NCBI GenBank assembly: GCA_023525975.1
Contig: CM042032.1
Span: forward strand, 70,020,260 to 70,084,259
Reading direction: 5' to 3'
DNA length: 64,000 nt
Source: Smallanthus sonchifolius
Taxonomy: Eukaryota > Streptophyta > Magnoliopsida > Asterales > Asteraceae
Notes under the pieces: generated by a model
The model's database searches: none
Seen by the model: the letters and a program-made list of their open reading frames with translations, nothing else
Told to the model about the DNA's origin: nothing
Program-made: the position numbers and the translations under genes
Part shown: positions 1 to 11,407 of the stretch, piece after piece
How positions within the stretch are numbered: the stretch's first letter is position 1
Layout of the letters: every line of letters begins with the position of its first letter

Positions 1-1284
1 AATTTTTGAAGAAGCTCATTAATCTAAGTATACAATGCATCCTGGAAGCGATAAAATGTATAAAAACCTAAAAGTCAATTATTGGTGGATAGGAATGAAG
101 AAACATATCGCTATCTATGTTGCAAAATGCTTAACCTGCTCTCAAGTTAAAGCTAAACATCAAAAGCCGTCTTGCTTGTTACAACAACTTGAAATTCCTG
201 TCTGGAAATGGGAGATGATAACCATGGATTTCATTACTAAACTTCCCTGAACCAGTCGAGGAAATGATACTATCTGGGTTATTTGGCAGACTTACTAAGT
301 CTGCTCATTTTCTTACCTTGAAAGAAACGTTCAGCATGGATAAACGGGCACAACTATACGTTAATGAGATTGTATCTTTACACGGTGTGCCACTATCTAT
401 TGTGTCAGATAGAGATAGTAGATTTACTTCTCGATTCTGGTAAAGTTTTTAAAAAACCCTTGGAACGAAATTGAATCTTAGCACCGCTTATAATCCTCAA
501 ACGGACGGTCAAAGCGAAAGAACTATTCAAACCCTAGAAGATATGTTAAGGGCTTGTATTATTGATCTTGGAGGAAGTTGGGATGACCATTTATCTCTAA
601 TGGAATTCTACTATAATAATAGTTATCATACGAGTATACAGGCCGCTCCTTTTGAAGCCTTATACGGTCATAAATGTCGAATTCCAATCTGTTGGTCTGA
701 AATAGGAGAAAATCAGTTGCCTGGACTGGAAACAACTGAGAAAATCATTCAAATAAAAGATAGATTGAAAGCGGCTCGTGATCGTTAAAAGAGTTATACT
801 GATAGAAGGCGAAAGCCGTAAGAATTCGACGTCAGTGATAACGTTCTATTGAAAGTTTCAACCTGGAAAGGCATTGTAAGATTTGGAAAGAAAGGAAAAT
901 TAAGTCCTAGATTCGTAGGACCATTCAAAATCTTGAAAAGAGTTGGGCTTGTGGCCTATCAACTCGAATTACGAGAAGAAATGAATGGAGTACACGATAT
1001 ATTTCATGTGTCAAATCTGCGCAAGTGTTTGGCAGATGAAACTCTGGTAATGCCCCTACAAGATGTAGAGGTGGATGAAAGGTTGAAATTCGTAGAGCAA
1101 CCTTTGCAAATCGAGGACATGTAGGAAAATAAATTGAAAAGAAAGAAATTGATGATTGTGAAAGTAAAATGGAACTCCAGACGTGGACCTGAGTACACGT
1201 GGGAACTGGAATCCGAAATGAAAAAGAAATATCCTCACTTGTTCGAGTAATCTCGGGGACAAGATTAAAACAAGGTGGGGAGGA
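1..1284 (+). pseudogene. Ty3/gypsy (Tekay/Del-type) pol 3' fragment: integrase plus chromodomain, broken
   Basis: This is the last third of a gypsy polyprotein, read in pieces at 35-250, 471-788 and 849-1124 and then on to about 1249. The first piece has the end of the integrase zinc finger (CLTCSQVK, the CxxC pair) and the first catalytic Asp in TMDFITKL. A second Asp motif (SIVSDRD) is readable near 400-420 but out of frame. The second piece has the TDGQSERTIQTLEDMLRAC block and the third catalytic Glu in MEFYYNNSYH. The third piece has the integrase C-terminal motif SPRFVGPFKI and then a chromodomain-like tail (VKVKWNS..EYTWELESEM). Frameshifts near 250-470 and stops near 786-788, 820 and 1122 make it dead. 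The 5' part lies outside the window. It reads into the polypurine tract and LTR that follow. Family assignment is from motif recognition. Confidence 0.93.
1267..1284 (+). promoter_or_regulatory. Polypurine tract of the left-edge gypsy element
   Basis: An almost pure purine run (AAAACAAGGTGGGGAGGA) abuts the TGTAAC start of the LTR. This is where plus-strand DNA synthesis starts in LTR retrotransposons, so it fixes the 5' edge of the LTR at 1285. Confidence 0.85.
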
Positions 1285-2960
1285 TGTAACTCCTGCCACA
1301 AAAATGTCCAAAAAATGCCAAGGTTAAGAACCTAAAGGACTTGTTGTATCTAAAGTACATAAGTTCAGGGTTAAAAATGAAAAATAGTGAAATTAAGACC
1401 TTAGCGGACCGCTAAAGTAAACCCTAACGTTAGCCTACAGGTACAAACAGCTCGTAGAGGTCCGCTAAGGAACCCCCACCCTAAGTACTTGGGTGGCGGA
1501 CCGCCACCACATAGGTAACGGTCCACCACCACATAGGTAACGGTCCGCTACTTGGTCACTAAGCAAATCATCCGCATGTGACAAATGTCCAATGACTAAT
1601 GAACTTGAATCTTGACACGTGTACTCGTGGCGGACTGCCACGCCAGGTGATAACGGTCCGCCAGCTGCGAATCCTTGAGAATCTGTCACATAGCTAGGTG
1701 GCGGACCACTACGCCCCAGGGTAACGGTCCGCTAGCCGCAAACTTATAAACGGTCTAATCAGTGATTGAAGTTTAGGGCTGACGCATGCAAGGGCGGTGG
1801 CAGACCGCCACCCACCTGGGTAACGGTCCGTTACGGGTCCAGATTTCATCCTATAAATAATTGGTCGATTTTAACTCATTCTCCACACCAAATTCGAATT
1901 CTCACTTCACTTTCCTGTTCGAGAGACTCTCTAGCTCAATTTCGAAGCTCTAGGTTCGATTCCCGCTCGTTGTAGTGCTCGGTTTAAGAAGAAACGCTCA
2001 TAGAGGTACCAATACACTAGAGAAATCAAAGTTAAGAAGTTGATTCTATAATTTCCAACTTAGAGGCTCATTCCTATTATCAAGGTGAATGCTTTATCTA
2101 TTTCAAAACTTGTGTCAAAACATTTACGTTTACGAAAACGACCGAATAAAGGTTAAGGGAATAATGCTCAACGTTCTTCTATGAACAAAGCGTTCGGGCC
2201 ATAGGTATACGTAAAACTTGCAAGGGATACAAAGGTCTCAGGTGAGAGTCCTGGATTGCTGTCGGTGCTTATCTTATAACAAATTCGGAGGCGTAGACCT
2301 ATCCATTGTTATAAGGTATGATGCCGGCGTATACAGTAGTGCATACAGTCAGGACATGGGCGTGCTGAATGTGGGATTGAACATAAAGTTGTGATTATCG
2401 CATTAATACTTGTTTGTGCCAAATGATTTTTCTGACAAGATAATTGTATTCACAGGCGTTCGCGTTGACGTTTCATTTTCAAAATGTTTTCAGGCAATGA
2501 ATAAAAAGAAAAGGAAAAGGGGATACTGGCAGACATAAGATCTGACCCAGAAATGAATGATGAGAAATGATAACATACACGCTGCATTCTCAGGCCTCAT
2601 GGATAGGAAATCCTAAAAGATGAAAAAGGAGATAGGACCAAGGGATTGATCAACCTTGGATAGTACTATTTCCAGTGGCTTGAAACTTGTCCATAAGAGA
2701 CAAGAAATGTATTTGATTTCCAACTCTGTTTTGTAATCGAATGAAAAAGGGTATTTAAACCCTGTGTTTATGAAATAAATATGAGACTTTTGTTTTCCAA
2801 CTGGGTCTTGATATTTACAAATACAACCCTCGAGGTTGGTACAAATGAAGAATGATCCTTGTGATAAAGACTTCCGCTGTGTTTTAAAAAACTCTGAAAT
2901 CAAAACAGGTACCAATCGTGCTCGCACACGTCCATGGGGTGCCTGAGGCGGGGTGTGACA
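1285..2960 (+). mobile_element. 3' LTR of the left-edge gypsy element (about 1676 bp)
   Basis: It starts TGTAACTCCTGCC right after the polypurine tract and ends GGGTGTGACA, so it has the usual TG...CA ends. A TATA box (TATAAATAA) lies at 1852-1859, which puts U3 at about 1285-1880 and R-U5 after it. The U3 carries a dense array of CGGACCG-type palindromes (separate entry). Short open frames inside it (for example 1465-1689 on the minus strand and 1766-1975) follow the repeats and match no protein I know. The other LTR is outside the window, so neither the target duplication nor the age can be read. Confidence 0.85.
1384..1835 (+). repeat. Array of CGGACCG / CGGTCCG palindromic motifs in the LTR U3
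   Basis: About eleven copies of an 11-13 bp motif occur in both orientations, as GCGGACCGC and TAACGGTCCGC with variants. Many are paired as 'ggcggaccgccac ... gtaacggtccgc' (1496-1550, 1628-1665, 1700-1737, 1798-1835). The last copy ends less than 25 bp before the TATA box at 1852. The position suggests a transcription-factor target array, but that is inference. Confidence 0.75.
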
Positions 2961-4440
2961 TTGACCCCCCCCCCAAGAAGTCAAAATTGGTTAGCGTAAG
3001 TCAACAATCAGCAAAATACAAAAGGAGGAAGGAAATGAGGGATGCACGACTGTGTGTCCCAATGCACGGTCGTGCATTGCCCTACCGTGTGTCCCAAGAT
3101 GCCCCGTGCCCTGACACCTGCACCTTTGATTCTCTAGGTGTTTGCACGACTGTGCAACCTATTGCATGGCCATGCATTGGCTATCTGGAGGCCTATAAAT
3201 CAGAGGTTTGATTCACACATTCCACACACCACCTAGAAGAATAAATTATACTCCTATAGTTTGTTTCTGTAGTTTGTAGTAGAGATGCTCTTTTGCTTTG
3301 TTCAAAATAGGGGAGCCTACCGAATTTAGCTCTATGCTTGTTCGTACGGCCATTCGTGGCTAAACCCTTTGTATTGATCGGGTGAAGATGAAGTTTGGTG
3401 TATGTTAACGTTTAACTTATTAGTCTATTGGTATGTTTATGTTCTTTAATCACTCTCTTAAAACCACCTTCATGGTGGACTTTTTATCTTTAGCTAAACT
3501 AGTCTTTAAACTTGTGAGTGTTCTTGATTTTAAAGTCGAAGACCATAAAACCTTTTTAATCAAACTTCTCTTGAAACTTGTACGTCTTTATACAAGCGGA
3601 TTTTGATAAGCCAACACTTGGTTGATTTTGATAAACAACGTACGTTTTTATATGAACTTTGTCATGAAACCAAGAGTTGGTGAACTCATGTTGGGAACGG
3701 TACATTTTTATACATGGTCCCATTGTTCCACCGCATCCCCGTGAACAAAGTTTAATCACTCTTTTAATAAAAAAAATAAAGGTATTTAAGTTTGATGTCT
3801 TAAACTAACTTGGAGGTAGATCTTAAGTATATGAATGTACGGATCTATTAAAGAGTTAAGGGTAATGGTGTCCCTAACGGGGAGTCTTACCATTTTATTA
3901 TTAAAGAACATAATTCATAAACCAAATGTTGTGAGAATGAGACTCTAATAGTGTACCGTTCACACTTTTGTATTAGTCATACCATCGGACTAGTTAACAT
4001 AACATTATCATATACCAAACAGATTCGAAGCCTGAAGCAATACTCGTTGTGATTTGATTATTCTCGAGCTATTTACCTTTCTGCTATTTATTTTTCTGTT
4101 ATTTACATTTATGTTACACACTTCACGCACCTTTTACATTCTCTGTTATTTACTTTACCGTCATTTACATTTCTGTCATTTACTTACTTGTCATTTACTG
4201 CTTCACAAGCACACAACACCCACTCATTAATTAAACCGGCTAAAAGATAACAAACGTTGAGTATTGGAACTCGACTGTGTCCATTGGTTCGATACTTGGT
4301 TCTTACCCAAACTATATTACGCTGCGATAGGTACACTTGCCTATTGTGCGTTTTTAAGTTTGAGTATTTATCATTTTATAAATTTAAAACTTGATCTCGT
4401 GAAAATCTTTTCAATATATAATAAAATATATATTATATTT
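2961..4440 (+). mobile_element. Athila/Tat-like LTR region, copy 1 (diverged, edges uncertain)
   Basis: A TATA box (TATAAAT) at 3194-3200 sits just after GCACGACTGTGC and GCATGGCCATGC palindromes (3050-3180). About 1.1 kb downstream, 4270-4400 closely resembles 6100-6215 (the 'gatacttggttcttacc ... cacttgcctattgtg' stretch), which in the second copy lies just before an Athila-type primer site. I infer that this is a related LTR whose primer site and internal region are gone. It is also possible that the element at 1-2960 inserted into it, since it starts right at that LTR's end. No coding sequence is supported; the 2918-3211 and 4264-4446 frames are incidental. Confidence 0.55.
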
Positions 4441-4919
4441 TATTAACTTATGCTTGTGTGTTTTGAATAAATGAGAGTAGATGGTAGGCTGTTGGTGAAG
4501 ACCAAAGCAGCTGGTAGGCTGCTTGTGAGAAGTTGTGGCTGCTGCTGGTAGGCAACTGGTTTAGGAGCTGGTATACTGCCCGTGAAAGTTTGGTCTGGTA
4601 CAAGCAAATCTGGTCTGGTCTGCTGACAACAAACTTTTTTTTGGAAATAGAATTTTAATCTTTTAACAACTCAAATGGAATTAGCAACTTTGAATTCTAG
4701 AATTAGCAACTTTGAATTTTTTTTTTGAATTTTCGCTGTTTTTCACGAAGATACCTTGGAAGACGAGAATTAAATGATTACTATTAATATCAATTTTTGA
4801 AATACTTTAGTATTTAAACATGTATCTTTTTTATTTAGATTGATATTCACGTATTTTGTTATGAAAATTAGTAAACTCATGATATTTGACATATATATAA
4901 TTTCTTTATAATTTACTAT
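4441..4919. other. Non-coding spacer, unassigned
   Basis: No gene is seen. The stretch 4485-4625 is a run of imperfect repeats built on 'gctggtaggctgctggt', giving a GT-rich local composition, and the rest is AT-rich. It may be the degraded leader of the first Athila-like copy or the U3 start of the second. Confidence 0.4.
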
Positions 4920-6272
4920 GTCCGAGTACTCCTCGCCTAGGCCGAGTACTCGCAACTCTCAGTCGACCGACCTTGCAGCGCCTAACGACTTCTGTAACAT
5001 TTATCTTAAACAAATTGCCCAATATTACTATAAATATAGAACAAGTCTTCAGTAAAAAGAGGGTGTAGGGAACACTTACAGAAAAATTAAACAAAATCTA
5101 CCCTCTACTCTTTTATTTTCAAAGGCTTTTAGAGTAGAATTCATTAAAGAAGGTCTCCACTCAACTCCAAGAGAAAAAGTAACCCATTTTCATCCCGTTT
5201 CGTCTACGGTTCGTTTTATCGCATTTTATTTTTATTATGTTTCGATTCGAAGTTGTATTTTATTCGGGTAATTTTGTAATGAGAATGAGCTAAAAATATT
5301 TATTCACTTAGATAATGATGAAGCTTAATTAACCATTAATAATATTTATGTGATTTCGATTATGATTATGTGAAACTTTTGTTTACCATTTATTTTATTT
5401 ATCTATCGTGTTTATCATAATCTGATTAATAATTCTATCCGGTAAAGGTTTTGATTTTACCATTTTGAACAACCGTATAACTTAAAATCTTTATTTATGG
5501 AAACATAGACGTCTGTTTTCATATCATTATATTAGACCTAAGAATCGGGGATGTGAATCAAAGATTTTGATTACATAAACACGAAGTTTTCACAAAATAA
5601 AATAGATTTATAAACATGGTTTCAATCAGACTTAATGACTAATCTGAGGTGGTTAATATGTGACCATAATATTAAGTTTTCAACTGATTGTAGGATTCTA
5701 GAGATGAGACCTCGGACCTTAATTGACTTTTGTAATTAACAATAATTAGATAAATTTTTATGTGGAATGACTATCAAGTTTATAACTTATTTTTATTATG
5801 GTAGTCTTAAATGGATATGATTTGAGGTGGTTAGCACGTGACTATCGTGTTAGCTTTCCAACTAATTATAAGGCTAGGAAATGAGACCTCGGACTCTAGC
5901 CTACATTTGTTTATGAATGTCGAAATCACATATTTGTTATTATAATTAACTAAGGGATTCAAAGTCTAAGTGAATACTTTCTTTCTAATTATTGTTCTAA
6001 CAATTTATTTACTTGCATTTTTATCTTTCTATCATTTGTATCTTTATCAATCAACAACCTTCGGCTAAATAATTACAACGATTTATTATCATTGAGTGAT
6101 CGTGTCCTTGGATCAATACTTGGTTCCTACCGCGACTATACTACATGTACGATATGTGCACTTGCCTATTTGTGTGTATATTAGTGCTACGGTAACAATT
6201 ATTTTTTATAAATTTAAAACCCAGTTGTGTAAAACTCTCACTGAAAGACATATACACTTTTACGCACGTCAA
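4920..6272 (+). mobile_element. Athila-like 5' LTR region, copy 2 (5' edge uncertain)
   Basis: The right edge is set by the primer site at 6277. A TATA box (TATAAATATA) is at 5029-5036, preceded at 4921-4975 by two CCGAGTACT motifs. The R-U5 part holds two related stretches at 5625-5730 and 5818-5910 ('gaggtggttaatatgtgacc...gagatgagacctcgga'), an internal duplication of about 190 bp spacing. The left edge is not visible, so 4920 is only where the promoter-like part begins. No open frame here is credible. Confidence 0.6.
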
Positions 6273-6276
6273 GTTT

Positions 6277-6294
6277 TGGCGTCGTTGCCGGGGA
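6277..6294 (+). promoter_or_regulatory. Primer-binding site, tRNA-Asp type
   Basis: TGGCGTCGTTGCCGGGGA matches the complement of the plant tRNA-Asp(GUC) 3' end (TGGCGCCGTTGCCGGGGA) at 17 of 18 positions. tRNA-Asp priming is typical of Athila/Tat-lineage gypsy elements, so this anchors the lineage call and the orientation. Confidence 0.85.
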
Positions 6295-6435
6295 CACGGT
6301 GTTTTCTAATAACGATTAGAGTTTATGCTTTAGTCATTTGTGCATATTCGTAGATATTGTACATTCCACTTATTTTATTTTCTTTTATTTTGCCCTTTAT
6401 CCTTAGGTTCGGTTGCATTGTAGTTTCTAATTACC

Positions 6436-6805
6436 ATGCAAATTTTATATGTCCTCAACCCCTGTCGCATATTTTGTGAGCCTTTCTCGAAGCCGAGGCG
6501 GAATTTGAACAGAAGATTGCGGGCTCGATCCCGAAGGGTTGCAACAACAACTGAATACGACACGGTGACGGGCACCATCGTCGTTGAGGCCGGAGACACT
6601 ATGGTAGGCCAAGAGGACGAGAGGACACTTGAGGGTTTAGATACAAGCATTACCAGACTGACTGTTGAGGCAAACCATTTCAAGATAAAGTCTAGTATCA
6701 TACTGATGGTACAGAACATGTGGCAGTTCGATGGCAAGGATCACGAGGATCCTAACACTCGCCTCGCGGGATTTATGAAAAGAACTTGATTTCTTAATGA
6801 GGGGT
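6436..6805 (+). pseudogene. Athila-like gag, N-terminal fragment
   Basis: It lies about 140 bp after the tRNA-Asp primer site, where gag is expected. The 117-residue frame (6436-6789) is basic at the start (about residues 20-40), and its second half follows the pattern of Athila gag: hydrophobic-rich FKIKSSIILMVQNMWQFDGK and then HEDPNTRLAGFMK, compare the family pattern '...EDPNxHLxxFL...'. A TGA stop at 6787 cuts it just after that block, and recognisable similarity fades by about 6805. The remaining gag and all of pol are missing. Calling this Athila rests on the primer type plus this one block. Confidence 0.65.
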
Positions 6806-7655
6806 GATTGTTATATTTTGATTTATTGGTTGTTAAACTTGAAGGTTGAGTGTGTAGTATGCTTACTTTTGACTGCAAGCTTGTTATTTTAGTCCAGATT
6901 AAGAAATTTTATTACATGACAGTGTCATGTTTTTTGATCTGTTACATTTGCTGGATTTTAGGCTACTAAATACAACCATGGCTTTCTTCAATTGGATTAT
7001 CCAATTTTTGTCTCTGTCATTGGACTGGAGATGCTTATTTTGTATTTTTCAGTGAATTTTATATACAAACTCTTGCAAATCTAATGTAGTGATTTAATAG
7101 ATTGACCTTGATTGTGTCTAATGCAGATTGATTTGTGAGTTTTTGATCAAGGTTACTTTGCTCTGAAACAAATTAAGTGCCATATGTACAGTTTGATTAA
7201 TCAAACTTTTATAAATTTTTTGAAATTTGTGTATTTGGCATCACAGTTTGATTAAAAGTCATTAATAGTTTGAATAGGTTAATAGAGAAGAAAGCCTCTA
7301 GTGTTTGGCATAGTGTTTTGACATAATAAGCTTTTAGTGATTATTACAGTAAAGGGTCAGAATAAAACACAGTGGTACTACCCTTTGATAATTGATTTAG
7401 TTGTAGCTTTATGAAATATGATTTAGTTGCAGCTTTAAAAATTGCTAGTGTGTCTACTTGACAAGCATATTAGTATGTTTATATTCTTTATGTGTATATT
7501 ATCATCAAGTAATATTTTTTAATTATGTGGTTAAACAATCTGGAAACAAGCATGTTTTGAAGTGGATCAACGACAAGTGATATTTTTGTGATAGTAATTT
7601 GTGTTTTCTACTGCTTCTCTTTTGGCTTCAAGCTAATTTAAAAGCCTCTTAGATT
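6806..7655. other. Unassigned AT/T-rich stretch, no gene seen
   Basis: This stretch is T-rich, with no long frame and no retrotransposon motif. The base pattern resembles plant intron or intergenic DNA. Its right edge is the TTGAT target site of the big copia insertion, so it was contiguous with 62837 onward before that insertion. Confidence 0.4.
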
Positions 7656-7660
7656 TTGAT

Positions 7661-10600
7661 TGTAAGGACCAAACCTAATAGGCTGAAGCATCAAAGAATT
7701 ACCGAATTGTTCAGAAGATTGAAGATTGGATAGATAGTGGCTTGCGAGAACTTCATTATTGTAAAGTTCTCGGCCCGAGTACTTTGATGGGCCGGGTACT
7801 GTTAGTTCTCGGCAAGCCCACGCCCATAGGAAACCGAGAACTTGTGTAATTAGCTATATGTAGTTAGTTTGGTCTCGGTATTCGGGTTAGACGAGTGATT
7901 GAACGTTTTGTACTGTATTTAGAAGTATCATTCAGTAATATACAATCGTTTGATAATTCTTGTGTGCTCGTTCTCTTTGTTTACCTACTTGTCACGTTTC
8001 GTTTCTATTTCTGTGTAAAGCCCCAAACCAGGCACCATACAGTTGGTTCTCATAACTGGTTATACTCTTTAGAAACACTTAACTTTCATTTAGTTAAACA
8101 GCGGAAGACTTTCTCAAAATAATATTATCCTTAAACTCATTAATTTTCATAACGTTACCTGACGAATGCATGTGCACCAACCCGAGTAGCACCGCTCCCA
8201 AGCCAAGATACCTCGTCTAGCAGACTCACCTGTAGAACAATCTAACGTACATACAAAGTTAGCTACGCTGAGTGAGTTCTAATAGTTTAAATTAACAAAA
8301 ACCAACTCGTCTCATTTATTATTTATCTCCACTCAAGACCCTCTGGTCAATAGAAAATAGTTTTATAGATTTTTATCATATAAATAACCCCCGTTATTTT
8401 ATAATATCCCAAAGGATTCACAACCCCAGACTCTACCCACCATTTTAATTCAGTAAGTCTCTTTGACATAGAACGAACTTACTATTCTGATAACTCACAA
8501 TTTACCATATATATTAACCATACACTGGCTAATCAACCACTAGACACCGACTTACTAGTCCTAACCAGGACTCTCAGACTTACCAGTCCTAACCAGGACT
8601 CTCATAAACCAACTGACTCAACAGTTGTACTCAATGTACTTAGCCCGACACAACGGTCAATCTAACTCGACACACCACCTTGATTCCATCTATTTATCAC
8701 ATCAATATAATCTCATACATAATTAATATAACTCATCACTTGTATTCAATTTAACACATATATAAGCACACAAATACATACCTCATCACTGCACCCTCGT
8801 CAGGGTTATCCCCGTCGGGATGATCGTCATAAGCTCAGCTCCACCCTTGTTACAGGTCCCCGCCGCTAAACATAGCGACACACTCGTCATCTATGATGAC
8901 TACCCAGGGACCACATGGTGACTATATCATCTACCATACGGAGACTGACACGTCACACGTACAATGATGACCCCGAAGGACTCCGTCCTCCACACCACTA
9001 TTAGTCGTATACATGGACAACAATGCAAGCACACAAAGCAACACATATATACACATGACACTACCTGACATGTACTATGACTCACCACCCTTTCTCGGAC
9101 CACTTACATATGAAATACAACCCTTACTTTAGACGTATCCTCCTAACGTCTAGACACGTTACCCAACTCTTACCGAATAGGTAATTTTACGACACACAAT
9201 CACCCTACTAACTTCTAGCCTATACATACTATGGACACCACATAGACTCATGCAAACACGATACACGTCGTGTCACGAGGATAATGACACCATACACACA
9301 AAAACAAGCACACGACGCATAACAGCATACTAGCGTCTACTTGACTTGTTAACGGACCACCTACAGGTTCCATGCTAACTCCTCCTATAACCATCACAGG
9401 TTTAACTAGATTCCCGACTCACCCCGACTAGCTCATAACATGACACACACAGATCATACAACTCTTGTTTACCCATCCTAAGGACCCCATGATGACCCTT
9501 AGCTTCATTATTACATAATGATCTCATAAAACACTTCACGTTTAAATCATAACTCGTAATGCGTTCGTTTAATAAAACATGCGAGTATGTACGATAGCCC
9601 CAAAACAGTAAAACATTTAAAAGAGGGGATTAGAAACTCACCGGTTATGCCGAGCTTCAGTCCTTGCTCTGCAACTCGTACGTCCGCGTCCGAATCCCAA
9701 ACCAGATAAACGCGTGATCACATGATCAGAACGCTCTACACATTTATTGTATAATGCATAAAATATAACCCCAACGTTGTCACGTCAGCTCGTCCTTTCA
9801 TTCCAAAAACTCTAGTTCCACACGTTTACCCAAACCGGATCGTCCTCGACCCGTTTGGAAGCCGAATACTTGAATAGGTCACGTGCATGCATGCACGTAC
9901 ATGATCATGCAAAATCCGAGTCCCACGAGTTCACACGTACTCGGACTGGGTTCCCATGCACACACATATATTGCCATGCAAAACCCTAACCCACCATGCA
10001 AAACCCTAGCGTCCCCCGAGCCGGTTCTTGCTCCACCACGCATCACCGTATGCCCCGCCCGGCCACCACCGTGACCAACCCTTTGATCGGGTAGAACCCT
10101 AGCCGAGCCTATCATCGTCCATAGCCGTGTCGTCTCCTTCACTCTCATGTCCATCTTAGTCAAATGACGCAACCTCGTCTCCATCGCTAACCCCCGCTGA
10201 ACCCTGCCATCATTGCTGCCATGATAGCCGCCGATCACAACTCGTGGGGTGGCCATCGAGTACCACTGCTCCATTCCGCTCCCCCGTTGCGTGCCGTGAC
10301 CACACCCCCATCTACACCCTAGTCGGGTTCCACAAAAACTCACACAACGATGAAAGAAGAAGTATGTGGGTTTACTTTGGTTAGGCATGACGTCTTGTGC
10401 TCTGAACCACCGCGAACCACTGTCTTCAGCACCCTGATTTCACCGACGTCCTCTTCCCTTCCTTGCGGCAGCCGTAAATCCCAAGCCTAGGCCAAATGGC
10501 CCAGGGTTTACTCAAAAGATGATATATATTCTTTTAGGGTTTACATCCAGGTCCTCGTATTTCCAATTCCGTACACTTTGGTCTCAAATAACACGCCACC

Positions 10601-10798
10601 CCGGCTACCCGGCTCCTCGAACCTTGATAACTAGAGTTTTACGAACAATCCCGGGTTACTCATGGCATGTTATAGCAAATCGGGGTGGTCACTAGCCTGA
10701 TTCATTAGAACCATAATTTCCGGGATGTTACATTATGCCAGATTCAACACGTTGTTGAATCCGTTTATTGAAGATCCTCAGGAAAACCGGACCTTACA
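7661..10798 (+). mobile_element. Copia 5' LTR, split by solo LTR S1
   Basis: The two parts are 7661-8013 and 10738-10798. Joined, they make 414 bp starting TGTAAGGACC and ending CCTTACA. Against the 3' LTR I count about 12 substitutions and one 1-bp indel. The LTR carries GTTCTCGG and CCGAGTACT motifs at 7745-7850, which recur in the leader after the primer site. Confidence 0.92.
8014..10732 (-). mobile_element. Solo LTR S1 (2719 bp), minus orientation, gypsy-type
   Basis: On the minus strand it starts TGTAACATCCCGG (at 10732) and ends GGGCTTTACA (at 8014), with proper TG...CA ends. Flanking 5-mers are TTCTG (8009-8013) and TTATG (10733-10737), a target duplication with one change. It sits inside the copia 5' LTR and has no gag or pol, so it is a solo LTR. 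Inside it, 8550-8605 holds a direct repeat with the palindrome AGTCCT-aacc-AGGACT. A stretch near 8240-8285 resembles in style the 'agctaacgctggtgagttcta' stretch of the G2 LTR (21740-21765). The 169-residue minus frame at 9879-10388 is not convincing coding sequence. Confidence 0.9.
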
Positions 10799-10800
10799 AT

Positions 10801-10814
10801 TGGTATCAGGGCCT
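10801..10814 (+). promoter_or_regulatory. Copia primer-binding site (initiator Met tRNA type)
   Basis: TGGTATCAGGGCC starts two bases after the 5' LTR end. The usual plant copia site is TGGTATCAGAGCC, so there is one change. Confidence 0.88.
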
Positions 10815-11407
10815 TAGCGCTCATTCGGTGAAGCTTACAACTGATTTTTCTGGCTTGTGAGGTATCAAAGTTACTGTTTTTCATTGTTTAGACTGACTTG
10901 TGTGTTTTGGAAGTGTTTCTGGACAGATTCATCGGTTTTGGACCACTGTTATGTTGTTTTTCTTGAATAACCAAGCGTTGTTCTTCGTAGTTTCTTTTGT
11001 TTGATCGATTGGACGATCATTCCTATTCATTGGGAGTGTTTTTCGAAACAGATTGGAGAAGATTCCAAGTTCTCGGAAAGTTCTCGGTGAAGTACTCGGT
11101 AGACGCTCCTCCGAGATCTTTGAAGTGTTCAGACTTTAGTTCTCGTGTGACAGGTACTCGGTTTACTTGTTTTCATGTTTTTGAAGTTCATAACCTTTAT
11201 AATTAATTGGTTTCTAAGTTCACGGACTCTCAAAGTAGTCGGAATTTCAAGTTGTCGTGTGTCTGAAGTATTTGAATTCAAGTTCTCATCTCTAAGTGTT
11301 CAGTTATTTCAAAGTTCTCGCTTGTGGTAAAGTTCTCGCACCGAGTACTTTGGGCGAATACTTTCTGGATATTTTTCTTTGTGTTGTTTCTAGTTCGAAG
11401 TTTAAGT
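10815..11407 (+). other. Copia 5' leader with GTTCTCGG / GTACTCGG repeats
   Basis: This is an untranslated leader between the primer site and the gag start. From 11060 to 11360 it carries scattered copies of the 8-9 bp motifs GTTCTCGG, GTACTCGG and CCGAGTACT, which are also in the LTR. The frame at 10997-11206 is probably incidental. Confidence 0.6.

Noticed and set aside
6283..6300. A tRNA gene at the primer site
   Set aside because: Only the 18 nt complementary to the tRNA-Asp 3' end are present, as expected for a primer-binding site; there is no cloverleaf.
9879..10388. 169-residue minus-strand open frame in S1
   Set aside because: It lies in a GC-richer part of a solo LTR, is rich in Arg/Gly/His as expected from composition, overlaps another open frame on the plus strand, and shows no domain.
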